Positions 8,472 to 17,422 of a DNA stretch of 64,000 nt are shown here, in pieces. The first letter of the stretch is position 1; each line of letters begins with the position of its first letter. The notes under the pieces are model-generated. The model was not told where the DNA came from. It made no database searches and saw nothing but the letters and a program-made list of their open reading frames with translations. The position numbers and the translations under genes are program-made. This stretch comes from Spirochaetales bacterium (GTDB lineage Bacteria > Spirochaetota > Leptospiria > Leptospirales > Leptonemataceae): the NCBI GenBank assembly GCA_015075425.1, contig JABTUL010000001.1, forward strand, positions 1,798,001 through 1,862,000. Direction: 5' to 3'.

Positions 8472-9976
8472 GGCCGATAGATGCGATCCAGGACCGCTCG
8501 CAAGAGATCGCGAACAATCCCCCGCGCCGGGAGAGCAGCGGCCATACCATAAACCGGTGCCATGCCTGCTGACTTTAGCGGGGCCTTCCTTTCTGCCTGC
8601 ACAGCGATTTTCAGGTCTTTCAAAAAGCGTCCGGCCACGCCCTTTTGTGTATGCAGAAGGGTGACGCAAAGATGCAGACAGGCGGGCCGGTGCAGCCCGT
8701 TCAGATTCCAGCCTGCCCGGCCCAATCGCTCCGATATATTATAAATGTTCAAATCTTTTGATTTAAAGGCGATGACGAAAAGCGAATCCCCCAGCAGCTC
8801 AAGTCCTTCTATGTCTGCCAGGCCCTCTTTGATTTTCCGGGCGGTAAAAAAAATACGCCGGGCTGCATCCTGATACCCCTGGCGCCCCATTCTGAGCATC
8901 GCCGCCCGGCACTGGGCAATCAGGGCACCTGGCCGTGAACCTGCCAGAGTGGGCGAGAAATACAATCCGCCAGGCCAGTCTGTCGTGATGTAAAACTGAT
9001 GTTCACGCAATGAAGCGGACCGGTACAGAACCACAGAAGTACCCTTTGCTGCGTAACCAAACTTATGGGTATCCGCAGACAGGGAAGTCACACCGGGCAG
9101 GCGAAAATCAAAATCCGGCGCGCTATAGCCCAGCTCCCGGGCAAAGGGCAGGACAAAGCCGCCCAGACAGGCATCGGTATGAAAGCCTGCTCCAGCGCGC
9201 CTTGCCAGTTCTGACATTTCTGCGATGGGATCGATCACACCGTGAGGAAACGACGGAGCACTACCCACGACCACAATGGTCCGGGAACTCAGTGCCCGCC
9301 GCACGGAACGCACATCCGCACGCATATCAGCTCCCACGGGAACAGTCCTTTTCTTGATCCCGAAATACATCGCAGCTTTATCAAAAGCAGCATGTGCTGT
9401 TTCCGGCACTATCATTTCCCCGTGCCTGATTCCTCGCACCTCACGGGCATGGTCACGATACGTTTTCATCGCCAGAAGAATGCTCTCCGTGCCTCCGGAG
9501 GTAACGCTGCCTACAATATCAGCCTGGCTTTCCCTTTTTCCCAGAAGGTTGGCCGTCATGGAGGTAATTTCGTTTTCGTAGCGGGTTATGCTGGGCCACA
9601 GATCCACATGCAGGGGATTTGTTTGCGAATGCATAGCATAAATTTCATTCAGGAAATCGATGTGCTCTTTCTGGCCGTGGTAAACTCCCCCGGATACAAG
9701 GCCCTTCTGCCAGCGGGGGTTCTCTTTTTGCATCCGTTCGCGCATTTGTGCTTTAAGTTTTGTCGGGGCCACTCCCTGCCCCGGAAGCTCGAGAAAGCCT
9801 GGATCATAGGGCTTTAAAGTATGCTCCACGGAAAGTGTGGCCTTCTGTTGTTCGGCCTGCATTTCCCGCTTAACCGCAGGTAACTTTTTCAGGGCCTTTT
9901 CCAGAAAGGGGAAAAGGGCCAGCAGCCGCTCTGCAAAGGCCACGAGCCGCGGGTATTGTCCGAGTATAGCTTCCAT
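8468..9976 (-). CDS. PLP-dependent decarboxylase/aldolase resembling sphingosine-1-phosphate lyase
   Basis: A 502-residue fold-type I PLP enzyme. It shows GSVTSGGTES (phosphate-binding/PLP stacking region), FHTDACLGGFVLPF and the PLP-lysine motif SADTHKFGYAAKGTS, which is the pattern of sphinganine-1-phosphate aldolase rather than glutamate decarboxylase. Such enzymes cleave phosphorylated long-chain bases to a fatty aldehyde and phosphoethanolamine. Whether this bacterium makes sphingoid bases is not visible here, so a related amine or amino-acid lyase role remains possible. It lies 9 nt after the FGGY kinase and overlaps gluQ by 4 nt. Confidence 0.8.
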   Translation of the reverse strand: MEAILGQYPRLVAFAERLLALFPFLEKALKKLPAVKREMQAEQQKATLSVEHTLKPYDPGFLELPGQGVAPTKLKAQMRERMQKENPRWQKGLVSGGVYHGQKEHIDFLNEIYAMHSQTNPLHVDLWPSITRYENEITSMTANLLGKRESQADIVGSVTSGGTESILLAMKTYRDHAREVRGIRHGEMIVPETAHAAFDKAAMYFGIKKRTVPVGADMRADVRSVRRALSSRTIVVVGSAPSFPHGVIDPIAEMSELARRAGAGFHTDACLGGFVLPFARELGYSAPDFDFRLPGVTSLSADTHKFGYAAKGTSVVLYRSASLREHQFYITTDWPGGLYFSPTLAGSRPGALIAQCRAAMLRMGRQGYQDAARRIFFTARKIKEGLADIEGLELLGDSLFVIAFKSKDLNIYNISERLGRAGWNLNGLHRPACLHLCVTLLHTQKGVAGRFLKDLKIAVQAERKAPLKSAGMAPVYGMAAALPARGIVRDLLRAVLDRIYRP

Positions 9977-9985
9977 GCGCTCTGC

Positions 9986-11560
9986 CTATTCCTGAACTTT
10001 GATCACCGGATTCATCTTATGAAATAAGTCTCTATTCTTCTTATAAAATTCCATGAAATAGCGATACTTCTGCTCATAAATACGCTGGTCCTGCTCTTCT
10101 GGATAAAAGGTTTGCTGGACACGAGCCAGGTTTTTGATTTCCCCGACGCGAATGGCACCCAGAGCAAGCAGGGCCAGGTAGGCCGCACCGCGTGGCCCTG
10201 CATGGTGGGGATCCTCCATCTGATGCACCGGGCATCCCAGAACGCTTGCAAGGATCTGGCACCACAGGGGTGAGCGGGCACCGCCACCAATAGCATTAAT
10301 GGCCTTGAGCTTCCGTGAACAAAATCGCTCAACGGCCAGGGAAAGCCAGCGAGCATTGAAGGCCACACCCTCAAGCGTGGCCCGAATCAGATCCGGACGG
10401 CGGGTTGTTGCAGCAATGTTAAAAAAAGCTCCACGCAATTGACTGTCTTCCACGGGTGTGCGTTCTCCGTACAGCCAGGGAAAGAAAAGCGGTCCGTCAG
10501 CTCTGACCGGTACCCGAGCTGCCCGGTCAAGCATCTGTTCCATGGCTTTATCATTCTGAACTGTCAGTCCATCATCACAAAAAAATATATTTTCTTTTAA
10601 GAACTGGAGCGAGTAGCCCGCAGTTTCCTGTTCATTGGCGATCAGATACCGCCCTGGCAGGGCAGACGGCAGACTGGCCATATTTCGCAAAATATCCGTT
10701 TTCTTAAATGGAACGTGACAGGTAAGCCAGCTTGATGTGCCCAGACAGAAATGGGTCTCAAAATCCAGCACAGCGCCCGAGCCCACCGCGGCTGCCTGCA
10801 AATCGGGTGTACCCATCACTACGGGAATGGAACCGGAAAGTCCCAGTTCACGGGCACATTCGTCGAGCAAATCTCCAGCAATGGATGTGGGCGCTACCAG
10901 ATCCGGAAGTTTTTCCCGTTCAACACCTGCCCAGGAGAGGAGGCGCCGGTCATAGTCTATTTTATCAATATTTCTATTATCCGTAACCCAGTGCAGAGCG
11001 ATAGAATCAAAACCGGCCAGACGTTTGCCCGTAAGCCTAAAAATCAAATAATCCTTGGGTTCAAAGAAGGTTGCCGCCTGCCGATACAGTCCCGGGGCCG
11101 TAGCCTTGAGGTAGAGGATATGCGCCAGCGGATCTTTGCCAGATTTACCGGGAACTCCCCCGGTTTTGTAGATCCAGTAGGCCAGCCGGTAAAGGCCGTA
11201 CCCCTCAAAAGAAGGCCAGCCGCCGCACACCTGCTCGATCAAAGGTGCGCCCCGCGCATCCATCCAGATCAGAGCCCGCCCCAGGGCCCTGCCCGATCGA
11301 TCCACGGCCACGGTTCCCGACCACTGCGAGCTCACACTGATGGCGCGCACCTGGAGCGGGCCCGCTTTTTGCAAGGCATCGCGGCAAGCATGAATGAGGG
11401 CCTGCCACCAATCGGCCGGATCCTGTTCCGCGCCTCCGCCTGGCAGGAAATGGACGGGAACAGAAGCAACCGAATCGGCAAGAACCTCGCCCTTAAGATC
11501 CATCAGCACAACTTTGGGACCGGAAGTGCCCAGATCGAATGCCAGTACCGCGCCTACCAC
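9986..11560 (-). CDS. FGGY-family carbohydrate kinase, xylulokinase-like
   Basis: A 524-residue sugar kinase. The N-terminal ATPase motif AFDLGTSGPKVVLMD and the C-terminal INAIGGGARSPLWCQILA are characteristic of FGGY kinases, and the EQDPADWW segment is typical of xylulose kinases. It would phosphorylate a pentulose or related sugar with ATP. No sugar transporter or isomerase is adjacent. The GTG start at 11560 overlaps the stop of the McsA/McsB-like gene by a few bases. Exact substrate (xylulose, ribulose, erythritol) is uncertain. Confidence 0.82.
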   Translation of the reverse strand: MVGAVLAFDLGTSGPKVVLMDLKGEVLADSVASVPVHFLPGGGAEQDPADWWQALIHACRDALQKAGPLQVRAISVSSQWSGTVAVDRSGRALGRALIWMDARGAPLIEQVCGGWPSFEGYGLYRLAYWIYKTGGVPGKSGKDPLAHILYLKATAPGLYRQAATFFEPKDYLIFRLTGKRLAGFDSIALHWVTDNRNIDKIDYDRRLLSWAGVEREKLPDLVAPTSIAGDLLDECARELGLSGSIPVVMGTPDLQAAAVGSGAVLDFETHFCLGTSSWLTCHVPFKKTDILRNMASLPSALPGRYLIANEQETAGYSLQFLKENIFFCDDGLTVQNDKAMEQMLDRAARVPVRADGPLFFPWLYGERTPVEDSQLRGAFFNIAATTRRPDLIRATLEGVAFNARWLSLAVERFCSRKLKAINAIGGGARSPLWCQILASVLGCPVHQMEDPHHAGPRGAAYLALLALGAIRVGEIKNLARVQQTFYPEEQDQRIYEQKYRYFMEFYKKNRDLFHKMNPVIKVQE

Positions 11561-12423
11561 GCAGCCTCGCTGAGCGCCCGCTCCATACGCTCCAGTGTTG
11601 CGGCAATATCAAAAGGCCAGCTGGAAAACCGATTGCTGAGTTCAAAACGTTCCCGGCCGGGCAGCCGAAGTTCAAAACCGGAGCGAGCCAGAACGCGCCT
11701 GCCGACAGATCCGGGCATGGCGTTTAACGGCAAAGAAAGGGAAAGACGTATGCCCCCGCCAGAATTGGTGGGACAGGCAGCCAGATAGCCAAATTGTGGA
11801 TGAAACTGGAAAACAAAAAGTCCTGAGAGTACCTGCAATTGCGTTTGTAAATACGGAATGGCCCCCGAAAAATCCTGCCGCCGGGCCAGACATTCATAGC
11901 GTATATGGTCCTCATCGCCAGAGTAAAGTTGTGTAAAGATACCGGAGGGCCGCTCCGTTTCCGTAGCGATAGATAAAAAATTAACTATATTGTATGTAAT
12001 CTTTCCATAGGGCAGCCCGTGAATATTGCGCATCATACGCAAACGCACAATTTCTCCTGGAATTTCTTTAATAAAGAATTCGCGCTCATTGCTCTGGACT
12101 GTTTCTTCTGCTAAGCCAGAAGAACGCTCCAGTAGATCGCGGCTGCGCATCTGTGCGGCCGCAGACACAATTTCGGGCTGTACAGAGATCTTTTGTTTGC
12201 TGCGGAAGCGGCGCAAAAGCAAAACCAGCTCCGGTTGAAACGCGCTGTAACAGTGCTGACAGGAGAGAAGCCTCTTCTTCTGGAAAGCCGCATAGGAAGT
12301 TCCGCAATGAGGACAGCGCGGGCTGTGAGCACATCGCGAACAGTAGGGCTCAAAGATGAATCCTGTGGGTCCGGGCCGGACAAGCTCGGCCGTCAGGGGC
12401 TCTTTGCAGCCGCTACATTTCAC
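11554..12423 (-). CDS. Compact McsA-McsB-like fusion: zinc-finger adaptor plus protein-arginine-kinase-like domain
   Basis: A 289-residue protein starting at GTG 12423, overlapping the lolD stop as GTGA. Residues 1-75 look like McsA: four CxxC pairs (C3/C6, C28/C31, C37/C40, C55/C58) and the phrase CPHCGTSYAAF...CQHCYSAF. Residues 120-270 look like the arginine-kinase domain of McsB: RLRMMRN, GDEDHIRYECL (cf. NEEDHLR), GYLAACPTNSGGGIRLSLSL with the catalytic-site Cys near 217, then ELRLPGRE. The stretch between the first two kinase motifs is about 35 residues, far shorter than in McsB, and the C-terminal phosphoarginine-binding part is missing. It may be an active minimal kinase or a degenerate regulator. 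No clpC or ctsR is in the window. Confidence 0.72.
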   Translation of the reverse strand: MKCSGCKEPLTAELVRPGPTGFIFEPYCSRCAHSPRCPHCGTSYAAFQKKRLLSCQHCYSAFQPELVLLLRRFRSKQKISVQPEIVSAAAQMRSRDLLERSSGLAEETVQSNEREFFIKEIPGEIVRLRMMRNIHGLPYGKITYNIVNFLSIATETERPSGIFTQLYSGDEDHIRYECLARRQDFSGAIPYLQTQLQVLSGLFVFQFHPQFGYLAACPTNSGGGIRLSLSLPLNAMPGSVGRRVLARSGFELRLPGRERFELSNRFSSWPFDIAATLERMERALSEAAW

Positions 12424-13097
12424 ACGATCTGTTCCAGTCGGCCAGTTCGCAGACGATAGCGAAGCGGTACCCGACCGGCCAGCTCGCCATCATGAGTGAC
12501 GATAAGCAGCGTAAAACCCAGCTCCTTTTGCAAAGAAAAAAGAAGATCCGCGAGTTTTTCACTGTTGCTTCGATCCAGGTTACCGGTTGGCTCATCGGCG
12601 AGGATCATTTTTTTTCCACCGACCAGAGCGCGGGCCACACCCGCCCGGGCGAGCTCTCCGCCAGAAACCTGGGCCGGATAATGATCCAGACGATGCTCAA
12701 GACCAACCATCTTGAGTTTTTCCTCTGCTTCCCTCCGCGCTTCCTTGCGGGGGCGCCGCTGGATGAGGACAGGCATCATCACATTTTCAAGAACAGTGAA
12801 ATCGGGCAGGAGATTGTGCTGCTGAAAAACAAAACCCAGCTCTGTTGAACGGAACCGCTCACGAGCGCGCTCCTGCATGACAGATAAATCGACATCGTTC
12901 AAGAAAATATGGCCTTTACTGGCAAAATCAAGTGTTCCGATGATATTGAGAAACGTGCTCTTTCCCGAGCCGCTGGCACCTTCCACCGAGAGCACACTGC
13001 CTCGCGGCGCCACCAGCTGCAAATCATTCAGAACACTGACCACGCCGGATTCACTGCGGTATTCTTTGGCCAGCCCTTCAACTTTAATTTCTATCAT
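12420..13097 (-). CDS. lolD: ABC transporter ATP-binding protein, LolD family
   Basis: A 225-residue ATPase with Walker A GASGSGKST, the Q-loop region FVFQQHNLLPDFTVLENV, an ABC signature VSGGELARAG, Walker B MILADEP and the switch His in VTHD. The signature differs from the usual SGGEQQR form. It powers extraction of lipoproteins from the inner membrane together with the permease encoded 8 nt upstream, or belongs to a related MacB-type exporter. A large lipoprotein complement in spirochaetes makes the Lol role reasonable. Confidence 0.82.
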   Translation of the reverse strand: MIEIKVEGLAKEYRSESGVVSVLNDLQLVAPRGSVLSVEGASGSGKSTFLNIIGTLDFASKGHIFLNDVDLSVMQERARERFRSTELGFVFQQHNLLPDFTVLENVMMPVLIQRRPRKEARREAEEKLKMVGLEHRLDHYPAQVSGGELARAGVARALVGGKKMILADEPTGNLDRSNSEKLADLLFSLQKELGFTLLIVTHDGELAGRVPLRYRLRTGRLEQIV

Positions 13098-13105
13098 AAA
13101 ATTCC

Positions 13106-14422
13106 TTACACATTTGCTCGAATGGTTTCCACAACCTTGAGCGATGCAGCCCGGCGGGCCGGAATGAGACCGGCTACTCCAGAGAGCACCAGAGCCACAA
13201 GGGCAATGGAAAAGATGATCTTCATGTCCAGATACACCGGCAGATGATCAAAATAGTAAATATCGCGGGGGATGAGTTGAATGGGGCTGCAGCTCTGGTT
13301 AAACCACACGCAAAGAGCATTGGCCAGATCCTCCACCATCTGGATCACGGACTCCAGCTGATTGGCGGCCAGAATCCCGGTCACGCCACCGACAGACGTT
13401 GCCATAATTCCCACAAGGAGTGCATTGGCAGTGAAAACAATGGTAATGCTCTGACTGGATAAACCCATGGCCTTCAACATGCCGATACTGTTTTCCCGCG
13501 AACGCACAAGAAGATGAGAGGTTACCCAGATCCCGGCCACGCCGGCGACGATGAGAAATCCCAGAATGATCAGCATCAAAATACGTTCGAGCTTTAGCGC
13601 GGCCAGAAAATTTCCTTTTTCTTCCTCAATGGTTACGATACGGTACTCCGTTGCGGGCAGAAAATCCTGGAGCAGGCGCCGTTGCATTCTCACTTCATTC
13701 AGGTTGCGCGTTTGAACCACGATTTCCGTGGTCCGGTTGCCCAGTCCTAAAACTCGCTGGGCCGTACGCAAAGACATGAGAATCAAATTGAGATCAAATT
13801 CATAGAAACCGGTGCGGAAAAAACCGGCAATCACGAAATCCCCCCGGGCCACGTCGCCCTCTTCACGCAATAATCCCTGGGCTGGCATGTACAGTCGTAA
13901 GCGATCACCAATGCGCAACCCATAGTAACGAGCCATTTCGCGACCAATCAGAATTCGATTGCGACCGTCAAAATCCTCAAGCAAGTCTTTCTGGTGATGC
14001 ACGATTCGCGGAAAATAGTTCATTCCCTCAGGTCCGGCCAGTACCGGCAGGGCACGCACCATCTTGCCCTCAAACTGGTTTCGATTGTTCAAAAGCACAT
14101 TCAGGGAAATGGATCCGTAAACCTGACGAACATTTCCGCGAGGATCTTTTTCTAAAATTTCCGCTGCAATTTGTTCATGATTGGCAATGCGATCGGTGGC
14201 CTTTTTCTTTTTAATGGTGATGTGATTACCGGAATTCCACAGAGAGCTGCGGACTTCCTGTTGAAATCCCGTGAAAATTGCCAGCACCAGCACCATAATA
14301 AAAACCATCAGGGCCATAAAAAAAAGGGCCATCCGGCTACCCGGATTGAACAGCATGGTTTTTGTGGTGCTACCGAGGAAGCGCAGGGCAACCCAGAGTT
14401 CAAGCATCCGGCCATGATCCAC
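13106..14422 (-). CDS. LolC/LolE-type ABC transporter permease
   Basis: A 438-residue FtsX/MacB-like permease. One N-terminal transmembrane helix (about residues 30-50), a long periplasmic domain (about 55-280) and three C-terminal helices ending in LIPARRAASLKVVETIR, the usual family ending. With the following LolD it would form a lipoprotein-release machine; only one permease gene is present, so it may act as a homodimer (LolF-like). An alternative start is the Met six codons in. It heads the minus-strand string that runs down to gluQ. Confidence 0.82.
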   Translation of the reverse strand: MDHGRMLELWVALRFLGSTTKTMLFNPGSRMALFFMALMVFIMVLVLAIFTGFQQEVRSSLWNSGNHITIKKKKATDRIANHEQIAAEILEKDPRGNVRQVYGSISLNVLLNNRNQFEGKMVRALPVLAGPEGMNYFPRIVHHQKDLLEDFDGRNRILIGREMARYYGLRIGDRLRLYMPAQGLLREEGDVARGDFVIAGFFRTGFYEFDLNLILMSLRTAQRVLGLGNRTTEIVVQTRNLNEVRMQRRLLQDFLPATEYRIVTIEEEKGNFLAALKLERILMLIILGFLIVAGVAGIWVTSHLLVRSRENSIGMLKAMGLSSQSITIVFTANALLVGIMATSVGGVTGILAANQLESVIQMVEDLANALCVWFNQSCSPIQLIPRDIYYFDHLPVYLDMKIIFSIALVALVLSGVAGLIPARRAASLKVVETIRANV

Positions 14423-14491
14423 TGCGGCCAGGCGAGCGTCAAGTCCTGGAATTGCTTTACAGCCAGGCTCGGGGCAGGACTCTTGAAGTAG

Positions 14492-15505
14492 ATGAGAGTT
14501 TTACATCTATCCTTCTATGCCCTTTTGCTGCTGTATTTTTTAACCTTTCTTCTGGGCAGACCCGGGATTGTTGTAAGCCGGGCTACTGCGGCCACGCTTG
14601 ATTTACGGATCGACCAGGAATCAGACGCAGGAGCAGAAGAAGAAAAACCGCCCGCAGTCAAAGCGACCATATCTCCGGGCCTGTTCGGGCGAATCCAACT
14701 GGAACGCGAAGCTCTATTCGCCTTCGACGATCCATTGCTTGAATCGGAAGCCCGGCCGCAAAACCTGCTCAAATCTCTGGAAAGGCTGCTGGCCCTGGAT
14801 CTTTTCCTTACGACTCTATGTGTTGCCTGGTGTTTTTTACTCATCCTTACCGGGCTTGCTCTATGGAAGGACCACTGGTTTGCCCGCCGCATGGAGGTGA
14901 TGATGGCCCTCGGGGGAACCGGTTTCTTTGCCATCTACCTTTTATTCTTTCGCCGTAATGACCTGATTTTGAGCGACAATCATGGCCTTGCCCGGCTCCT
15001 CACCGCAATGGACACGGTACTGCTCTTTGCCTGCCTGGCATTTCTCATGAACCGGATCGCGGCAGCAAAAAAAGAACGCATTGCCGATCCTTTCATGGCC
15101 CATACAGAGAAGAGTAGCGAACACAGGCCCGCTGTATTCACGGTAATCTATCAGCTTCTGCTCATTGCTCTTTGCGGACTGCTGGCCACCAACTTCTTGC
15201 TTTTTCCCCTGTATTCCGCGCAGATCCATTTTCCTGGTGCCTTTGGCATGCTGATTTTGGGGCTCATTTTTGCATTGATCCTCTTCTATATCATAGCTTA
15301 TATGCGCGTCTCTCAAAAAGAGGACTATGAACCTTCCGTTTTCTCCGCGCTTTCTTTTCTGGGGTATCGCCTGCTCTTAAATACCGGATTCTTTGTCTTT
15401 TTAACTGTTATGATCGCACTGGGCATCGGGGCCATCATACTGCTTGCCGTATTCAATGTTAATCTACTGGAAGGTCTGCGTCTGCTCTGGATGCCATCGG
15501 CTTAA
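14492..15505 (+). CDS. Polytopic membrane protein of unknown function
   Basis: A 337-residue protein with an N-terminal hydrophobic leader, a polar acidic stretch (about 35-95, rich in Glu/Pro) and about six further transmembrane helices between residues 100 and 330. No recognised motif. The polar segment after the leader would face the periplasm. It is followed at once by a TPR gene whose probable start lies inside its 3' end, so the two are likely translated together. It is divergent from the lolE-like gene, with about 70 nt between starts. Confidence 0.6.
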   Translation: MRVLHLSFYALLLLYFLTFLLGRPGIVVSRATAATLDLRIDQESDAGAEEEKPPAVKATISPGLFGRIQLEREALFAFDDPLLESEARPQNLLKSLERLLALDLFLTTLCVAWCFLLILTGLALWKDHWFARRMEVMMALGGTGFFAIYLLFFRRNDLILSDNHGLARLLTAMDTVLLFACLAFLMNRIAAAKKERIADPFMAHTEKSSEHRPAVFTVIYQLLLIALCGLLATNFLLFPLYSAQIHFPGAFGMLILGLIFALILFYIIAYMRVSQKEDYEPSVFSALSFLGYRLLLNTGFFVFLTVMIALGIGAIILLAVFNVNLLEGLRLLWMPSA

Positions 15506-15573
15506 AACAGGCCCTGCTGGCCCTGCTTCTCATTTTCCCTCTGGCCACAGAGCGGCTGGCCGCAGAGGAAAGC

Positions 15574-16035
15574 TTGCAGGAACTCCTGCAACGTGCAGAA
15601 GAACATTTCTTTGCCGGCCGAATCCACATCGCTCTGAAACTCTTTGAACACATAAAAGCGAAAGATCCAGAGAACTATCTGGCCACTACCTACAGCGCGG
15701 ACATCTACGCCATGCAGAAGAAGTATGCAGAGGCCGTAGACAATTATAAAATCGCTCTGGATTTATCCCCGGCCCCATACCAGGAACATTTTCGACTCGG
15801 TCAGGTCTACTACCTGCAGCGCAAAGCGGATCCGGCGCGTGATGCCTTTCAGGAGGCTCTGAGAGCCCGCCCGGAACTCGCTGAATGCCACTACTATCTG
15901 GGACTGATCTACTTACGTTTTGATAATGACAGGGAAAAAGCTAAAGCTGCCTTCACTCTGTACCTGCAGGCCCGGCCGGAGGCTAAAGAAAGGCTGCAAA
16001 TCGAAACATTGCTACAACCCGGCAACACACCCTGA
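15574..16035 (+). CDS. Exported TPR-repeat protein; true start probably upstream at a CTG (about 15487)
   Basis: Coordinates use the first conventional start, TTG 15574 (153 residues), with at least three TPRs. The same frame stays open back to 15463 and encodes a good signal peptide (LKQALLALLLIFPLA, then an Ala-X-Ala-like end LAAEE) between 15487 and 15570, but contains no ATG, GTG or TTG. CTG 15487, preceded by GGAAGG at 15469-15474, is the best candidate start and would overlap the end of the membrane-protein gene. The TPR protein is then periplasmic. Function is unknown; it is followed after 49 nt by ugd. Confidence 0.65.
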   Translation: MQELLQRAEEHFFAGRIHIALKLFEHIKAKDPENYLATTYSADIYAMQKKYAEAVDNYKIALDLSPAPYQEHFRLGQVYYLQRKADPARDAFQEALRARPELAECHYYLGLIYLRFDNDREKAKAAFTLYLQARPEAKERLQIETLLQPGNTP

Positions 16036-16084
16036 CGCCGGAATTTCATTGCCTGCCGGGCAGGATCTAAATCCCTGACCTTCC

Positions 16085-17422
16085 ATGAAGTTAGCGGTAG
16101 TGGGAACGGGTTATGTGGGGCTGGTGGCCGGAACCTGCTTTTCTGAATATGGCAACGTTGTCTACTGCGTCGATATCGATGAAAGAAAAATTCAGGGACT
16201 CAAAAAGAACCAATTACCCATCTATGAACCCGGCCTCGCGGAAATGGTGGAACGCAACCAGAAAGCGGGCCGGCTGCTTTTTACCACAGACATCAAAGAG
16301 GCTGTTGAGGTCTGTGAGATTCTGTTCATTGCCGTGGGCACACCGGGCAAAGCCGATGGCCGCCCGGATATCTCCGGAGTCCTGAATGTAGCCCGCGAGG
16401 CCGGGCGGCACGCGCCCGGGCCGCGGATCATCGTGGATAAAAGTACTGTGCCGGTGGGCATGGCCGATCTGGTGAAAAAGGCGGCCAGTGAACATTCGCG
16501 CCACCCCATTTTTGTAGTCAGCAATCCTGAATTCCTGCGCGAGGGTCATGCGCTGGAGGATTTCCTTTATCCGGAGCGGGTGGTGATTGGCGCCGATGAT
16601 CCAGTGGCTGCCCGGAAAATGCAGGAACTCTATGCTCCTTTTGTGAAAAAAACAGATAATCCCATTTTACTTATGTCTATAAAGTCGGCGGAACTCACCA
16701 AATACGCCTGCAACAGCTTCCTGGCTCTAAAAATTTCCTTTGCCAATATGATTGCCAATCTGTGCACCGCTATGGGGGCCAACTACAACGATGTAAAGCG
16801 TGGCCTGGGATCGGATACGCGCATTGGTAAAAAATTCTTAAATGCTGGTATAGGCTACGGAGGCTCCTGTTTTCCCAAGGATGTTCGCGCGCTCATCCAG
16901 ATGGCAGAAGATGCCGGCGTGCAGGTACCGATGCTCCGGGAAGTCGAAGCCCTTAACGAATCGCAAAAGAAACGGCTGGTCGATATGGTCTGCGAACACT
17001 ACGGCAGTGCGGATCTACGCGGCAAAACCTTCGCCGTATGGGGGCTCGCCTTCAAGCCCGATACGGACGACATGCGTGAAGCTCCTTCGCTTTCTGTCCT
17101 CCCGGCTCTGCTCGCGGCCGGCGCCCAGGTGCGAGCGCATGATCCGGTGGCCATGGACGTTGCCCGGCCGCTCCTGCCCGCCGGGGTCACCATGGGAGAT
17201 CCTTTTTCTATTCTGGAGCAGGCGGATGCCCTCCTCATCCTTACCGAATGGCGTGACTATCAGGAAGTGGATTTGAACCTGGTGGGTAATCGTTTAAAAA
17301 GCAAAGTCATTTTTGATGGCCGGAACATGTATCCACCCGGACAGCTCAAAGCTATGGGATTCACTTACTACGGAATCGGTAACCATCCTGAACATCTGAC
17401 TCTGCTGGAGGGAATGCTCTGA
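16085..17422 (+). CDS. ugd: UDP-glucose 6-dehydrogenase
   Basis: A 445-residue NAD-dependent sugar-nucleotide dehydrogenase. It has the N-terminal Rossmann motif VVGTGYVGLVAGTCFSE, FVVSNPEFLREG, ELTKYACNSFLALKISFANM, the catalytic Cys in GIGYGGSCFPKD and the C-terminal VWGLAFKPDTDDMREAPS. It oxidises UDP-glucose to UDP-glucuronate for surface polysaccharide or lipopolysaccharide. Length and motifs are normal. Its last codons carry the ribosome-binding site and start overlap of the next gene. Confidence 0.95.
   Translation: MKLAVVGTGYVGLVAGTCFSEYGNVVYCVDIDERKIQGLKKNQLPIYEPGLAEMVERNQKAGRLLFTTDIKEAVEVCEILFIAVGTPGKADGRPDISGVLNVAREAGRHAPGPRIIVDKSTVPVGMADLVKKAASEHSRHPIFVVSNPEFLREGHALEDFLYPERVVIGADDPVAARKMQELYAPFVKKTDNPILLMSIKSAELTKYACNSFLALKISFANMIANLCTAMGANYNDVKRGLGSDTRIGKKFLNAGIGYGGSCFPKDVRALIQMAEDAGVQVPMLREVEALNESQKKRLVDMVCEHYGSADLRGKTFAVWGLAFKPDTDDMREAPSLSVLPALLAAGAQVRAHDPVAMDVARPLLPAGVTMGDPFSILEQADALLILTEWRDYQEVDLNLVGNRLKSKVIFDGRNMYPPGQLKAMGFTYYGIGNHPEHLTLLEGML

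Noticed and set aside
8472-8669. N-terminal extension of gluQ
   Set aside because: It lies inside the upstream PLP-enzyme gene, is unlike GluQ proteins, and a GTGA-overlap start at 8471 fits the family length.
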